IMG/VR virus record: IMGVR_UViG_3300007640_000033
Span: 1 to 64,000 of that record
Source: a virus
Length of the DNA: 64,000 nt
Strand: one strand, 5' to 3'
The stretch's first letter is position 1, and each line of letters starts with the position of its first letter. This document shows, one piece after another, positions 8,048-15,983 of the stretch. The position numbers and the translations under genes were made by a program. The notes beneath the pieces were generated by a model, which was not told the DNA's origin, made no database searches, and saw nothing but the letters and a program-made list of their open reading frames with translations.

Positions 8048-9713
8048 CCTAACATTAGTCACTGGATTGTGGAATATAGGTAGAGATAATCTACAAGAAG
8101 GATGGTCCAGAAGTTTTGAGCATTATCTAAATAAGTTTTCTCAATTATTAGAGGTCGAAAATAATATGATTATTTTTGGTGACCCTGAATTAGAGGAATT
8201 TGTTTGGTCTATTAGAAAAAAAGAAAATACCGTATTCTACACAAAAAACCAAGAATGGTTTAAGAATGAATTTTACGAAAAAATACAAGAAATAAGGACA
8301 AATCCTGATTGGTATAATTTAGCTGGGTGGTTATCAGACTCTACCCAAGCTAAATTAGAGATGTATAATCCACTTGTAATGTCAAAAATGTTTTTATTAC
8401 ATGATGCTAAAATTTTAGACCCATTCAATAGTGAATTTATGTTTTGGATTGATGCTGGACTTACCAATACTGTTCATCAGGGTTATTTTACACATGATAA
8501 AGCGTTAGATAATCTTACAAAATACATTGATAAGTTTTCATTTGTTTGTTTTCCATATGAAGCAAATAATGAGATTCATGGATTCAAGTTTAATGAAATA
8601 TGTAGAATTGCCGGTAAAAAAGTCGATAGAGTTGCTCGAGGTGGTTTTTTTGGAGGTCCAAAAGACAGTATTAGTGATGCTAATGGAATTTATTATAATT
8701 TATTATCGTCCACTTTATCTGAAAACTTAATGGGTACCGAGGAGTCCATATTTTCAATAATGTGTTATAAACACTCTGATATGTTTGATTTTTTTGAAAT
8801 CGAGTCTAATGGGTTATTTGGGAAGTTTTTTGAAGACTTAAAGAATAATACTTTAGAGAAGAAATCAATGTCTCCAATACCAATGATAAATCAAGATTTA
8901 AATATGAATAATACCGCGTTGTATGTTATAACATTCAACAGTCCTAATCAATTTGAAACTTTAATAAAATCTATGATTGGTTATGATAGAGATTTTATAG
9001 ATAAACCTAAAAAGTTTTTATTAGATAATTCGAGTGATTTATCAACAACGGAAAGATACCTTGAGATATGCGAAGAATACGGTTTTGAACATATTAAGAA
9101 AGATAATTTAGGTATTTGTGGTGGTAGACAATTTATTGCTGAACACGCAGAAGAAAATGAATTCGATTTTTATTATTTCTTTGAAGATGATATGTTTTTC
9201 TATTTAGGACCTGATGATGTATGTAGAAATGGAATGCCTAGGTTTGCCGATAGTTTATATAAAAGGTCTTTGAGAATCATAAAAGATAATAATTTTGATT
9301 TTCTAAAGTTGTCTTTTAGTGAATTTTTCGGTGATAATAAGACTCAATGGGCTTGGTATAATGTACCACAAAATTTTAGAATAAATCATTGGCCTGAAAA
9401 ACCAAATTTACCAATACAAGGACAAGACCCGAATGCTCCAAAAACAAAATTTAATAAGATTGGTGGTTTTGGTAATTTAGCATATATCTCGGGTGAGATA
9501 TATTACTGTAATTGGCCTCAAGTAGTTGCTCGTCACGGTAATAAAAAAATGTTTTTAGATGTGACTTGGTCATATCCTTATGAACAAACATGGATGAGTC
9601 ATATTTTCCAAGAAACAATCAAAGGTAATATAAATCCAGGTCTATTATTATTAACTCCAACTGAGCACGACAGGTTTGAATTTTACGATAGAAAATTAAG
9701 GAAAGAAAGTTAA
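8040..9713 (+). CDS. Two-domain glycosyltransferase: HtrL/WlaTC-like N-half fused to a GT-A C-half
   Basis: 557 residues. The N-terminal half (about 1-285) begins LTLVTGLWNIGRDNL and contains MFWIDAGLTN and GGFFGGPKD, the same signature as the gene at 7172. After a linker, about residues 295-555 start again with a new Rossmann-like beginning (ALYVITFNSPNQFETLI), then KDNLGICGGRQFIAEHAEE and YYFFEDDMFFY. EDD is typical of the donor/metal site in GT2-like GT-A enzymes. I read this as two catalytic units in one chain, possibly adding two successive sugars. The next gene starts 22 nt downstream behind a TATTTAT box, so this closes the glycosyltransferase operon. Confidence 0.65.
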   Translation: MSNLTLVTGLWNIGRDNLQEGWSRSFEHYLNKFSQLLEVENNMIIFGDPELEEFVWSIRKKENTVFYTKNQEWFKNEFYEKIQEIRTNPDWYNLAGWLSDSTQAKLEMYNPLVMSKMFLLHDAKILDPFNSEFMFWIDAGLTNTVHQGYFTHDKALDNLTKYIDKFSFVCFPYEANNEIHGFKFNEICRIAGKKVDRVARGGFFGGPKDSISDANGIYYNLLSSTLSENLMGTEESIFSIMCYKHSDMFDFFEIESNGLFGKFFEDLKNNTLEKKSMSPIPMINQDLNMNNTALYVITFNSPNQFETLIKSMIGYDRDFIDKPKKFLLDNSSDLSTTERYLEICEEYGFEHIKKDNLGICGGRQFIAEHAEENEFDFYYFFEDDMFFYLGPDDVCRNGMPRFADSLYKRSLRIIKDNNFDFLKLSFSEFFGDNKTQWAWYNVPQNFRINHWPEKPNLPIQGQDPNAPKTKFNKIGGFGNLAYISGEIYYCNWPQVVARHGNKKMFLDVTWSYPYEQTWMSHIFQETIKGNINPGLLLLTPTEHDRFEFYDRKLRKES

Positions 9714-9724
9714 CTAGTTTGTTG

Positions 9725-9735
9725 TATTTATTGAT
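9725..9735 (+). promoter_or_regulatory. TATTTAT box abutting the start codon
   Basis: TATTTATTGAT is directly followed by the ATG at 9736. The identical 11 bases plus ATGG recur at 25261. Candidate late-promoter element; its closeness to the ATG would imply a leaderless or nearly leaderless mRNA. Confidence 0.45.
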
Positions 9736-10116
9736 ATGGAATTTTTTATCAAGAAAAATGCAACACTTCCGATTCTTTTGATGCAAGTCGTAAAAGACGG
9801 TAGAGCTGATTATCATTCGTTTATGGATGAGTTGGAAACCGCGACAATTGTTTTCTCGATGGTTGATGAGACAACAGGAATTGCGAAAATTGCCAATAGA
9901 GCAGCATATATTGTTGAAAAGGTTTTTCTTGAACCAAATGCATCACCCGAATATTATATCTATTATAAATTCACTGATAGGGATACCAATAGAGTTGGTA
10001 GATTTAAAGGTGAGTTTATGATTACAAACGATGAAGGTAGATTGATAGTACCACTACGTGAAGAATTATACATCAACGTAATTGACAGTGTAATCTCAAC
10101 AACATATTGTTGTTAA
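9736..10116 (+). CDS. Small conserved phage protein (virion-associated?)
   Basis: 126 residues, function not recognised. The sequence (FFIKKNATLPILLMQVVKDG, ATIVFSMVDETTG, LIVPLREELYINV) looks like the small beta-sandwich proteins often annotated as hypothetical or BppU-like in phage structural regions: a linear polymer-like interface strand, a 'material' strand and a C-terminal RExL-type strand. It has its own TATTTAT box immediately upstream, the element that otherwise precedes virion operons, which favours a structural role. It stands alone: glycosyltransferases end 22 nt before it and a host-type promoter for DNA polymerase begins just after it. Confidence 0.5.
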   Translation: MEFFIKKNATLPILLMQVVKDGRADYHSFMDELETATIVFSMVDETTGIAKIANRAAYIVEKVFLEPNASPEYYIYYKFTDRDTNRVGRFKGEFMITNDEGRLIVPLREELYINVIDSVISTTYCC

Positions 10117-10121
10117 TTTGA

Positions 10122-10154
10122 TTTGGAAAGTTTTATTAGTTATACTTATCTTTG
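10122..10154 (+). promoter_or_regulatory. Host-type (Bacteroidota) promoter of DNA polymerase
   Basis: TTTG at 10122-10125, a 21-nt spacer and TATCTTTG at 10147-10154 match the Bacteroidota -33/-7 consensus TTTG/TAnnTTTG. Transcription would start near 10160, giving a leader of about 55 nt before the ATG at 10215. A TTG start at 10152 would lie inside the promoter. Confidence 0.6.
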
Positions 10155-10214
10155 AATGAGGAAGGTAAATGTCGTTTGTTCGGCAGCAAATACACCACTC
10201 GAAAACAAATTATT

Positions 10215-12947
10215 ATGATAAGTAACGAAGAAATCAAAACCTTTTTGGAGGGTAATGACCCTGAAGAATTCATTGTTTCTATTGAATTCGATTACATTAA
10301 AGACGAAATTTATAAAATTAAAGAAATACCGGGTAAGGGTAAGGTTATACAACGTGACCATTTTGTTCCATTTGCTTGGGTTGGCGATTTGCATGGTTTG
10401 AACTTTTATAAGAACTCAAAACACGAGCAAAAGGCTGCGATGTCAAAATACGGTATTGTTATTGAAAAACAACGTACTGAAGGTGACGCTAGATTGGAAA
10501 AAGGTCTAAAGTATTTGGTAAAGTCCCTGAAAGGGTATAGAACATTAATTCAATTCTTTAGGGATGGTGGATTGGACCCATGGGGTGAATCAGCAAGAGA
10601 CCGAATATTAGTATTACCACCTGTAGAACAATTCTTAATTCAAAAGGAAAAACGACTCTTCAAAGGTTATGAAGAATACAACGATGTAACTCGTTTTGCC
10701 TTTGACTTGGAAACGACTTCTTTGGAACCAAAAGATGGTCGTATTTTCATGATAGGAATGAAGACAAATAAAGGGTTTCACAAAGTACTTGAATGTTCTA
10801 CTGAAGACCAAGAACGTGAAGGTCTCATCAAATTTTTTGAAACTATTGATGAATTAAAGCCAAGTATTATTGGTGGTTATAACTCATTCAACTTCGACTG
10901 GTACTGGATTTTTGAAAGATGTAAGGCACTTGGATTGGATATTAAAAAGATATGTAAGTCACTTAATCCTGCAAGAACTATCTCACAATCTGAGAACTTA
11001 TTGAAGTTGGCCAATGAAGTTGAACGTTATACACAAACTCAGATTTGGGGGTATAACATTGTTGACATTCTCCATGCGGTAAGAAGAGCACAAGCAATTA
11101 ACTCTTCAATTAAGTCCGCTGGTTTGAAATATATTACTCAATACCTTGAAATTGAAGCAGATGACCGTATCTATATTCCACACGAAGACATTGGTTCAAT
11201 GTACTCCAAGAAGGAAGATTTTTGGTTGAATGTGAACAATGGTAAATACAAAAAAGCATCCGACCCCCAATTTAACAATCTTGATACAAGATTTCCTGAT
11301 GTATATAAAAAAGTCAAAGGAGATGAGTTAGTTGAAAGGTATCTTGATGATGACTTGGAAGAAACTCTACTTGTAGATGAAGAATTCAATCAGGGTTCAT
11401 TCCTTTTGGCATCATTAGTTCCTACTACATATGAGAGAGTAAGTACAATGGGTACTGCCACTTTGTGGAAGATGATTATGTTGGCTTGGTCTTACAAGTA
11501 CAACTTGGCTATTCCGGAAAAACAAAGTAAGACTGACTTTGTTGGTGGTCTTTCTCGACTTATTCGTGTAGGTTACTCAACTAATGTGTTGAAACTTGAC
11601 TTTAGTTCACTGTATCCATCTATACAACTTGTTCATGATGTATTCCCAAAATGTGACGTAACAGGTGCAATGAAAGGATTACTGAAGTATTTCCGTGATA
11701 CTCGTATTTTGTACAAACAATTGGCTGAAGAACTTTCAGAATCAGACCCTAAAAAGTCTAAGTCTTATGACCGTAAACAACTTCCGATTAAGATTTTCAT
11801 CAACTCGATGTTTGGTGCTCTTTCAGCACCTCAGGTTTATCATTGGGGTGACATGTATATGGGAGAACAGATTACCTGTACAGGACGACAATATCTTCGT
11901 CAAATGATTAAGTTCTTCATGTCCCGAGGATATCAACCATTGGTTATGGATACTGACGGTGTGAACTTTTCAGCACCTGATGATGTTGAAGAACGAAAGT
12001 ACATTGGTAGAGGACTCAACTGGAAAGTAAAAGAAGGTCGTGAATATACAGGTGCCTCTGCAGATATTGCCGAATATAATGATATTTTCATGAGAGGTGA
12101 AATGGCATTAGATAATGATGGTGTTTGGCCATCATGTATAAACATTGCAAGAAAGAATTATGCTCTTATTACAGACAGAGGAAAAATCAAACTTGTTGGT
12201 AATACAATCAAATCAAAAAAACTACCTCTATATATTGAAGAATTCTTGGATAAAGGAGTAAAAATGTTGTTGGAAGGTAAGGGTAAAGATTTTGTTGAGT
12301 ACTACTATGAATATCTAACAAAAATTTACCAACAACAAGTTCCTTTGATGAAAATTGCTCAGAGAGCTAAGGTTAAGTTGAGTATTGATGATTACATTCA
12401 AAGATGTACGCAACGAACCAAAGCGGGTAACTTAATGTCACGTATGGCACATATGGAATTAGCAATAAAAGATAATCTCAATGTAAACTTGGGTGATGTT
12501 ATTTTCTATGTAAATAATGGTAGTAGAATGTCACACGGTGATGTACAGAAAAAAGGTGATAATGTTGTAATCAATTGTTATCGTTTAGATAATGAAGAAT
12601 TGGAAAACAACCCGGAGATGTTAGGTGAATACAATGTACCAAGAGCGGTATCTACGTTTAACAAACGTATTGAACCTCTTATGGTTGTGTTCAAAGAAGA
12701 GGTTAGAAAAGAACTAATTGTTGATAATCCTGAAAAACGTGGATTATTTACTACCTCACAGTGTGAACTAATTAACGGAAACCCTATGAAACCTGGTGAC
12801 CAAGATGACTTGAATGAAGTCTTAGCTGTTTCAGAACCTGAATTACGTTATTGGGAAAAAAGAGGATTACACCCTGATTATATGTATGAGAAAGCTGAAG
12901 ATGGGTGGGAGAAATTCATCTACTCAGGACATCTTCAGTCCATCTGA
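10215..12947 (+). CDS. Family B DNA polymerase (T4 gp43-like)
   Basis: 910 residues from the ATG at 10215. The frame also opens from a TTG at 10152, but that lies inside the host-type promoter and adds an unconserved-looking stretch. Proofreading motifs: FAFDLETTSLEP (Exo I, about residue 161), YNSFNFDWYW (Exo II, about 222) and a YLDDDLEETLLV segment as Exo III. Polymerase motifs: DFSSLYPSIQ (A, about 461), KIFINSMFGAL (B, about 525) and VMDTDGVNF (C, about 577), all with intact catalytic acids. It replicates the phage genome with the SSB, recombinase and helicase encoded at 40-45 kb. Length is typical of gp43. The 3' end overlaps the convergent gene by 24 nt. No intein or intron is visible. 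Confidence 0.95.
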   Translation: MISNEEIKTFLEGNDPEEFIVSIEFDYIKDEIYKIKEIPGKGKVIQRDHFVPFAWVGDLHGLNFYKNSKHEQKAAMSKYGIVIEKQRTEGDARLEKGLKYLVKSLKGYRTLIQFFRDGGLDPWGESARDRILVLPPVEQFLIQKEKRLFKGYEEYNDVTRFAFDLETTSLEPKDGRIFMIGMKTNKGFHKVLECSTEDQEREGLIKFFETIDELKPSIIGGYNSFNFDWYWIFERCKALGLDIKKICKSLNPARTISQSENLLKLANEVERYTQTQIWGYNIVDILHAVRRAQAINSSIKSAGLKYITQYLEIEADDRIYIPHEDIGSMYSKKEDFWLNVNNGKYKKASDPQFNNLDTRFPDVYKKVKGDELVERYLDDDLEETLLVDEEFNQGSFLLASLVPTTYERVSTMGTATLWKMIMLAWSYKYNLAIPEKQSKTDFVGGLSRLIRVGYSTNVLKLDFSSLYPSIQLVHDVFPKCDVTGAMKGLLKYFRDTRILYKQLAEELSESDPKKSKSYDRKQLPIKIFINSMFGALSAPQVYHWGDMYMGEQITCTGRQYLRQMIKFFMSRGYQPLVMDTDGVNFSAPDDVEERKYIGRGLNWKVKEGREYTGASADIAEYNDIFMRGEMALDNDGVWPSCINIARKNYALITDRGKIKLVGNTIKSKKLPLYIEEFLDKGVKMLLEGKGKDFVEYYYEYLTKIYQQQVPLMKIAQRAKVKLSIDDYIQRCTQRTKAGNLMSRMAHMELAIKDNLNVNLGDVIFYVNNGSRMSHGDVQKKGDNVVINCYRLDNEELENNPEMLGEYNVPRAVSTFNKRIEPLMVVFKEEVRKELIVDNPEKRGLFTTSQCELINGNPMKPGDQDDLNEVLAVSEPELRYWEKRGLHPDYMYEKAEDGWEKFIYSGHLQSI

Positions 12948-13259
12948 TGACATAATGTACCACAATCCTGTACAGAATCTTAATTCAACACAGGCACCTC
13001 TATCGATAAGTATCTCATCAAATTCTTCATCTATCTGACCAATATCAGGTACAATGAGGACTTTGGTGAGTGCTTTTATTGTAACATGGTCAGTATTTGT
13101 ACTATTCAATTTTATTTTTGAATAATTTACATTTCTAACAACAACAACATCTTCACCTGCGGTTTCATAAAAGTCGTCTGAAACCATAGCAATTTCTGAT
13201 GTCTTAATAATTCTTCCTCTATAAAGTTTTTCTGAGGGAATACTTTTGACTACAGTCAT
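12924..13259 (-). CDS. Hypothetical small protein downstream of the neck gene
   Basis: 111 residues; not recognised. Beta-rich composition with MTVVKSIPSEKLYRGRIIKT at the start and a Val/Ile-rich middle. Its ATG lies 1 nt after the stop of the gp13-like gene, so both are in one leftward operon and it may also be a virion or assembly protein. Its 3' end overlaps the polymerase gene tail-to-tail by 24 nt, with no room for a separate terminator. Confidence 0.55.
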   Translation of the reverse strand: MTVVKSIPSEKLYRGRIIKTSEIAMVSDDFYETAGEDVVVVRNVNYSKIKLNSTNTDHVTIKALTKVLIVPDIGQIDEEFDEILIDRGACVELRFCTGLWYIMSSDGLKMS

Positions 13260-13260
13260 A

Positions 13261-14373
13261 TTATATTACATATATTTGTCTTGGGAATGCACGGTACTTG
13301 AGTTGCTTGTTCAAGTTCTCGGCAATTAATGCTTCTTTCTCCATTTGTTTTTCTGGACGAAGACGTTCTAATCTTTGTTTCAATTCCTCTTCTAACTTGG
13401 CTTTTTCATCTTTACCTTCAGTTAGTAAACTTGTATAGTCCATAGTTAGTTCAGAATCAGGTGTTTTGATATTACCTGAAAACTTACCTCTTACTCTTCC
13501 TAAAGTCTCTTTTACATAAGCAACAAACCACCTACGAACCCAAGTTTTTGCTGGTGTGTTTAGGTCAATCCAAGAAAGTTCTTCTAATGGAATATCTGAT
13601 GGTAACTTTATAATGTCAGGGTTTGCTTTCAAACAAGCATCTCTATCAGGACCTTCAACATCATAATACCAATACCACACTTGATAGTTGTTTAATGCTG
13701 CATTACCAAAATCAAATTTTCCACCAGGTGTATTCATAAGGTGAATTGCCTTTTTACCATCAGGTAATGCTGTAACCCTATAGGTTAAGTCATTACCAAT
13801 GATTCGTCTTTGAATGTTTATTTCTTGTAAACGTAATAATACATCAAAGGCTTGGGTCATAAAATATCCACCACCATATCCCAATTGTGCAAAACCACCA
13901 GGTCCACCTAATCCACCGGCACCCAAACCCCCAAAATTCCATGGGTCAAACATAAAACTATTTAATTCAGTTGGTGAAAACCACAATAATTCGTTTAATT
14001 CTCTACCTGCCGGTATTTCATATATTTGTTGGTTAGGAACCAATTGAAAATAGTCTTTTTTGAGTACGTAAGGACCTGAGTTTTGTAACCCAACAATCTT
14101 AGAATAAGCATAAGTATATTGAGTTTCCCAATCTAAACTTCTGGTAATTAGTGCGTTAGCGACAGATTTAACTTCCATGTTTAAACCGTACAAAGAGGTC
14201 CATTGAGATTCTATCAACCAATCTAAAATGTATTGTGCATAATCTTGAACTGAAAATTCCAATAAGGAATCCATCATTTCATCTTCAATTTCAACACTTC
14301 GTAATGGTGCACCTAATAAGTGTCTTACCTTCTCATAAAGTTTACCTCTTTCTGGTTCTGGAATACCTGCCAT
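13261..14373 (-). CDS. Neck / head-tail connector protein (T4 gp13-like)
   Basis: 370 residues. The N-terminal block VRHLLGAPLRSVEIEDEMMD and following QDYAQYILDW parallels the 'LGAP...VEL...Y.EYH' start of T4 gp13. A glycine-rich loop sits mid-protein (about residues 148-170). The C-terminal block (TWVRRWFVAYVKETLGRVRGKF, then a charged helix EKEALIAENLNKQL) matches the gp13 arrangement of an ALxKExLG helix followed by a long Glu/Leu helix. The protein is somewhat longer than T4 gp13 (about 309). It would join the portal to the tail. A TATTTAT box lies 12 nt upstream, consistent with late expression. Assignment rests on remembered pattern similarity, not an alignment. Confidence 0.6.
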   Translation of the reverse strand: MAGIPEPERGKLYEKVRHLLGAPLRSVEIEDEMMDSLLEFSVQDYAQYILDWLIESQWTSLYGLNMEVKSVANALITRSLDWETQYTYAYSKIVGLQNSGPYVLKKDYFQLVPNQQIYEIPAGRELNELLWFSPTELNSFMFDPWNFGGLGAGGLGGPGGFAQLGYGGGYFMTQAFDVLLRLQEINIQRRIIGNDLTYRVTALPDGKKAIHLMNTPGGKFDFGNAALNNYQVWYWYYDVEGPDRDACLKANPDIIKLPSDIPLEELSWIDLNTPAKTWVRRWFVAYVKETLGRVRGKFSGNIKTPDSELTMDYTSLLTEGKDEKAKLEEELKQRLERLRPEKQMEKEALIAENLNKQLKYRAFPRQIYVI

Positions 14374-14384
14374 AATTCTCTTTT

Positions 14385-14395
14385 ATAAATAAATA
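14385..14395 (-). promoter_or_regulatory. TATTTAT box upstream of the gp13-like gene
   Basis: On the minus strand the sequence reads TATTTATTTATAAAAGAG before the ATG at 14373, two overlapping copies of TATTTAT. Candidate late-promoter element. Confidence 0.45.
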
Positions 14396-14404
14396 TCAAT
14401 TCAT

Positions 14405-14938
14405 TTAGGATTCTATAGTATATAGAAGACCTGAGGATGGGAATGTGAATTTACCATCAACAATATCGGTAAGTTTATTATCAAAAATAAAGACAAGTTT
14501 ACCCTTTTGAAATACCAACCAATCGGTTTTATTTGGTTTTACTTGACCAGTATCTACCATAATAAATTTATCATCATCTTCTATTATTTGTCCAAACGGT
14601 TTAATCTGTGCAGTATATTCGTTTCCGTCAATACTAATAACGGCATCGGTATCTTCAAACATATCTACAGCACCACCTAATTCACCAACAATTTTTACAT
14701 TTTTGTACCCAAATTTTTTCTTCATAATTGATGCTGCAATCTCTTCTGTTTTTTCGCCTGTTTTGTGTGTTTGCATTAGAGTTGCCATTATGTTTTCAAA
14801 AGTACTTGAGTTTCTATCAAATATTCTATTCTTAAAGTAACGAACTGAGTTTGCAAATCTTTTAGCCTCTTCAATCTGTTCTTCAGGGGTTTTATTGTCA
14901 AAATTTATTTTTCTTTTTTTCATTTTTTCAGCAACCAT
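14405..14938 (-). CDS. PD-(D/E)XK-fold nuclease-like protein
   Basis: 177 residues from the ATG at 14938; an upstream TTG at 14962 would extend the overlap with the dismutase gene. The middle region has TGEKTEEIAASIMKKKFGY, then VDMFEDTDAVISIDG and EYTAQIKPFG. The order E - D - (Q)xK fits the PD-(D/E)XK restriction-endonuclease/resolvase fold (helix Glu, Asp at a beta-turn, Q-I-K in place of E-x-K). Likely role: DNA cleavage in recombination, packaging or host DNA breakdown (inference). It overlaps the upstream superoxide dismutase gene by 19 nt in the same leftward operon. No specific family recognised. Confidence 0.5.
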   Translation of the reverse strand: MVAEKMKKRKINFDNKTPEEQIEEAKRFANSVRYFKNRIFDRNSSTFENIMATLMQTHKTGEKTEEIAASIMKKKFGYKNVKIVGELGGAVDMFEDTDAVISIDGNEYTAQIKPFGQIIEDDDKFIMVDTGQVKPNKTDWLVFQKGKLVFIFDNKLTDIVDGKFTFPSSGLLYTIES

Positions 14939-15945
14939 ATTAAGGTCGTTGAGTAAATACAAAAACAGGTGTAGTTTGTGTTTAACTTATTTATAACGGA
15001 ACGACCATCACCTTCAAAATCATATATACCGGATTGTTGTCCTTCACCATATTGATTTCTTTCATAATAGTGTTCAGGAAAAACTTCCTTTAATATTTTC
15101 TGAATTGTATTCTGATAAATTCGTTTTACTTGTAAATTAGTATTGAATAACTCCTTAATTTTTTTTGTATCTTCTTTAGAACATCTTTGAGATTTTCCCT
15201 CAGTAATTACCGTTTGTAATCTTTCTTGTTGTTCGTTTTTAGTTTTATTTCTCAAATCATAAAGTTGATTCACAAAATCCCAATTTACGGCTTTCCAAAA
15301 GTTTTTAATATACATGTCTCTTTTGTTTCTGTATTTGAGATAATATGCATGTTCCCATAAATCTAACCCTAATAATGGATAACCACCATTTTCAATTACA
15401 TTCATAAGAGGATTATCCTGATTAGGTGTCGACATAATCTTTAAAGAATTTCTTTTAGTGATTACTAACCAAACCCAACCAGACCCAAACCTTTCTTTGG
15501 CAATCTGTTCAAATTTTTTCTTGAAATTATTAAAGTTTCCAAATTCTTTTTCAATATGAGATACTACATTACCTTTAGCTCTTTGAGTTTGTGGTGATAA
15601 CATTTTCCAAAACAATGCGTGGTTAAATGCACCCCCCGCGTTATTTCTTATTGATTTATCGTATCTACTTATATTCTTAATAATTTCTTCTAGTTCAACA
15701 TCACCACCTTTTTTCTTTTGTAATGCGTCGTTTAGTTTATCAACATAACCTTTATAGTGTTTGTTGTAATGATAAGACATTGTTTCGGGGTCAATAAACT
15801 GCTTTAAAGCAGAGAAGGCATACGGTAATTTTTCAATACCAATTTTTTTCATTTCCATTAAAAATAGTTTTCTTTGTTTTTCTTTTTCTTGAGTTTCAAT
15901 CTGTTCCTCAAGTAGATGAATTTTATTCTTTAGATTTTTCATCAA
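14920..15945 (-). CDS. sodA: Manganese-type superoxide dismutase with N- and C-terminal extensions
   Basis: 341 residues, against about 200 for typical Fe/Mn superoxide dismutases. The core (about 36-230) starts EKLPYAFSALKQFIDPETM. All four metal ligands can be placed: H59 (MSYHYNKH), H109 (FNHALFW), D195 and H199 (LDLWEHAYYLKYRNKR). G105 in NNAGG together with Q176 in PNQDNP is the arrangement of Mn enzymes; Fe enzymes carry the Gln at the first position. Known reaction: superoxide to oxygen and hydrogen peroxide. A charged, probably coiled-coil N-terminus (1-35) and about 110 C-terminal residues of unknown function are added. The gene lies between a SNF2 helicase and a nuclease-like gene, with an 8-bp dyad and TATTTAT box directly upstream. 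It could protect DNA or host metabolism during infection, or be virion-borne. Confidence 0.9.
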   Translation of the reverse strand: MMKNLKNKIHLLEEQIETQEKEKQRKLFLMEMKKIGIEKLPYAFSALKQFIDPETMSYHYNKHYKGYVDKLNDALQKKKGGDVELEEIIKNISRYDKSIRNNAGGAFNHALFWKMLSPQTQRAKGNVVSHIEKEFGNFNNFKKKFEQIAKERFGSGWVWLVITKRNSLKIMSTPNQDNPLMNVIENGGYPLLGLDLWEHAYYLKYRNKRDMYIKNFWKAVNWDFVNQLYDLRNKTKNEQQERLQTVITEGKSQRCSKEDTKKIKELFNTNLQVKRIYQNTIQKILKEVFPEHYYERNQYGEGQQSGIYDFEGDGRSVINKLNTNYTCFCIYSTTLIWLLKK

Positions 15946-15946
15946 T

Positions 15947-15975
15947 TTCGTGTTTATTCATATAAATAACACGAA
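15947..15975 (-). promoter_or_regulatory. Inverted repeat immediately upstream of the superoxide dismutase gene
   Basis: TTCGTGTT (15947-15954) and AACACGAA (15968-15975) are perfect 8-bp arms around a 13-nt spacer, ending 2 nt before the start codon. The spacer overlaps a minus-strand TATTTAT box (15962-15968). No T-run follows, so an operator is more likely than a terminator. Confidence 0.45.
15962..15968 (-). promoter_or_regulatory. TATTTAT box upstream of the superoxide dismutase gene
   Basis: Minus strand reads GTTATTTATATGAATAAAC, 17 nt before the ATG at 15945. It sits inside the spacer of the 8-bp dyad, as expected if a bound regulator blocked it. Confidence 0.35.
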
Positions 15976-15983
15976 GTATAATA

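Noticed and set aside
8273-8467. Short minus-strand frames inside glycosyltransferase and tail genes
   Set aside because: Antisense shadows without start context or promoter, and with long plus-strand coding evidence over them.
2971-9713. Glycosyltransferases as DNA-base glucosylation enzymes (T4 agt/bgt type)
   Set aside because: None resembles T4 alpha- or beta-glucosyltransferase, and no dCMP or dUMP hydroxymethylase gene is visible in the window; not excluded outside it.
10152-10214. TTG start extending DNA polymerase by 21 residues
   Set aside because: The TTG lies within the -7 box of a host-type promoter, and the added residues show no family similarity; the ATG at 10215 is preferred.
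14939-14962. TTG start for the nuclease-like gene
   Set aside because: It would enlarge overlap with the dismutase gene; the ATG at 14938 has a TATTTACT box 14 nt upstream on the minus strand.
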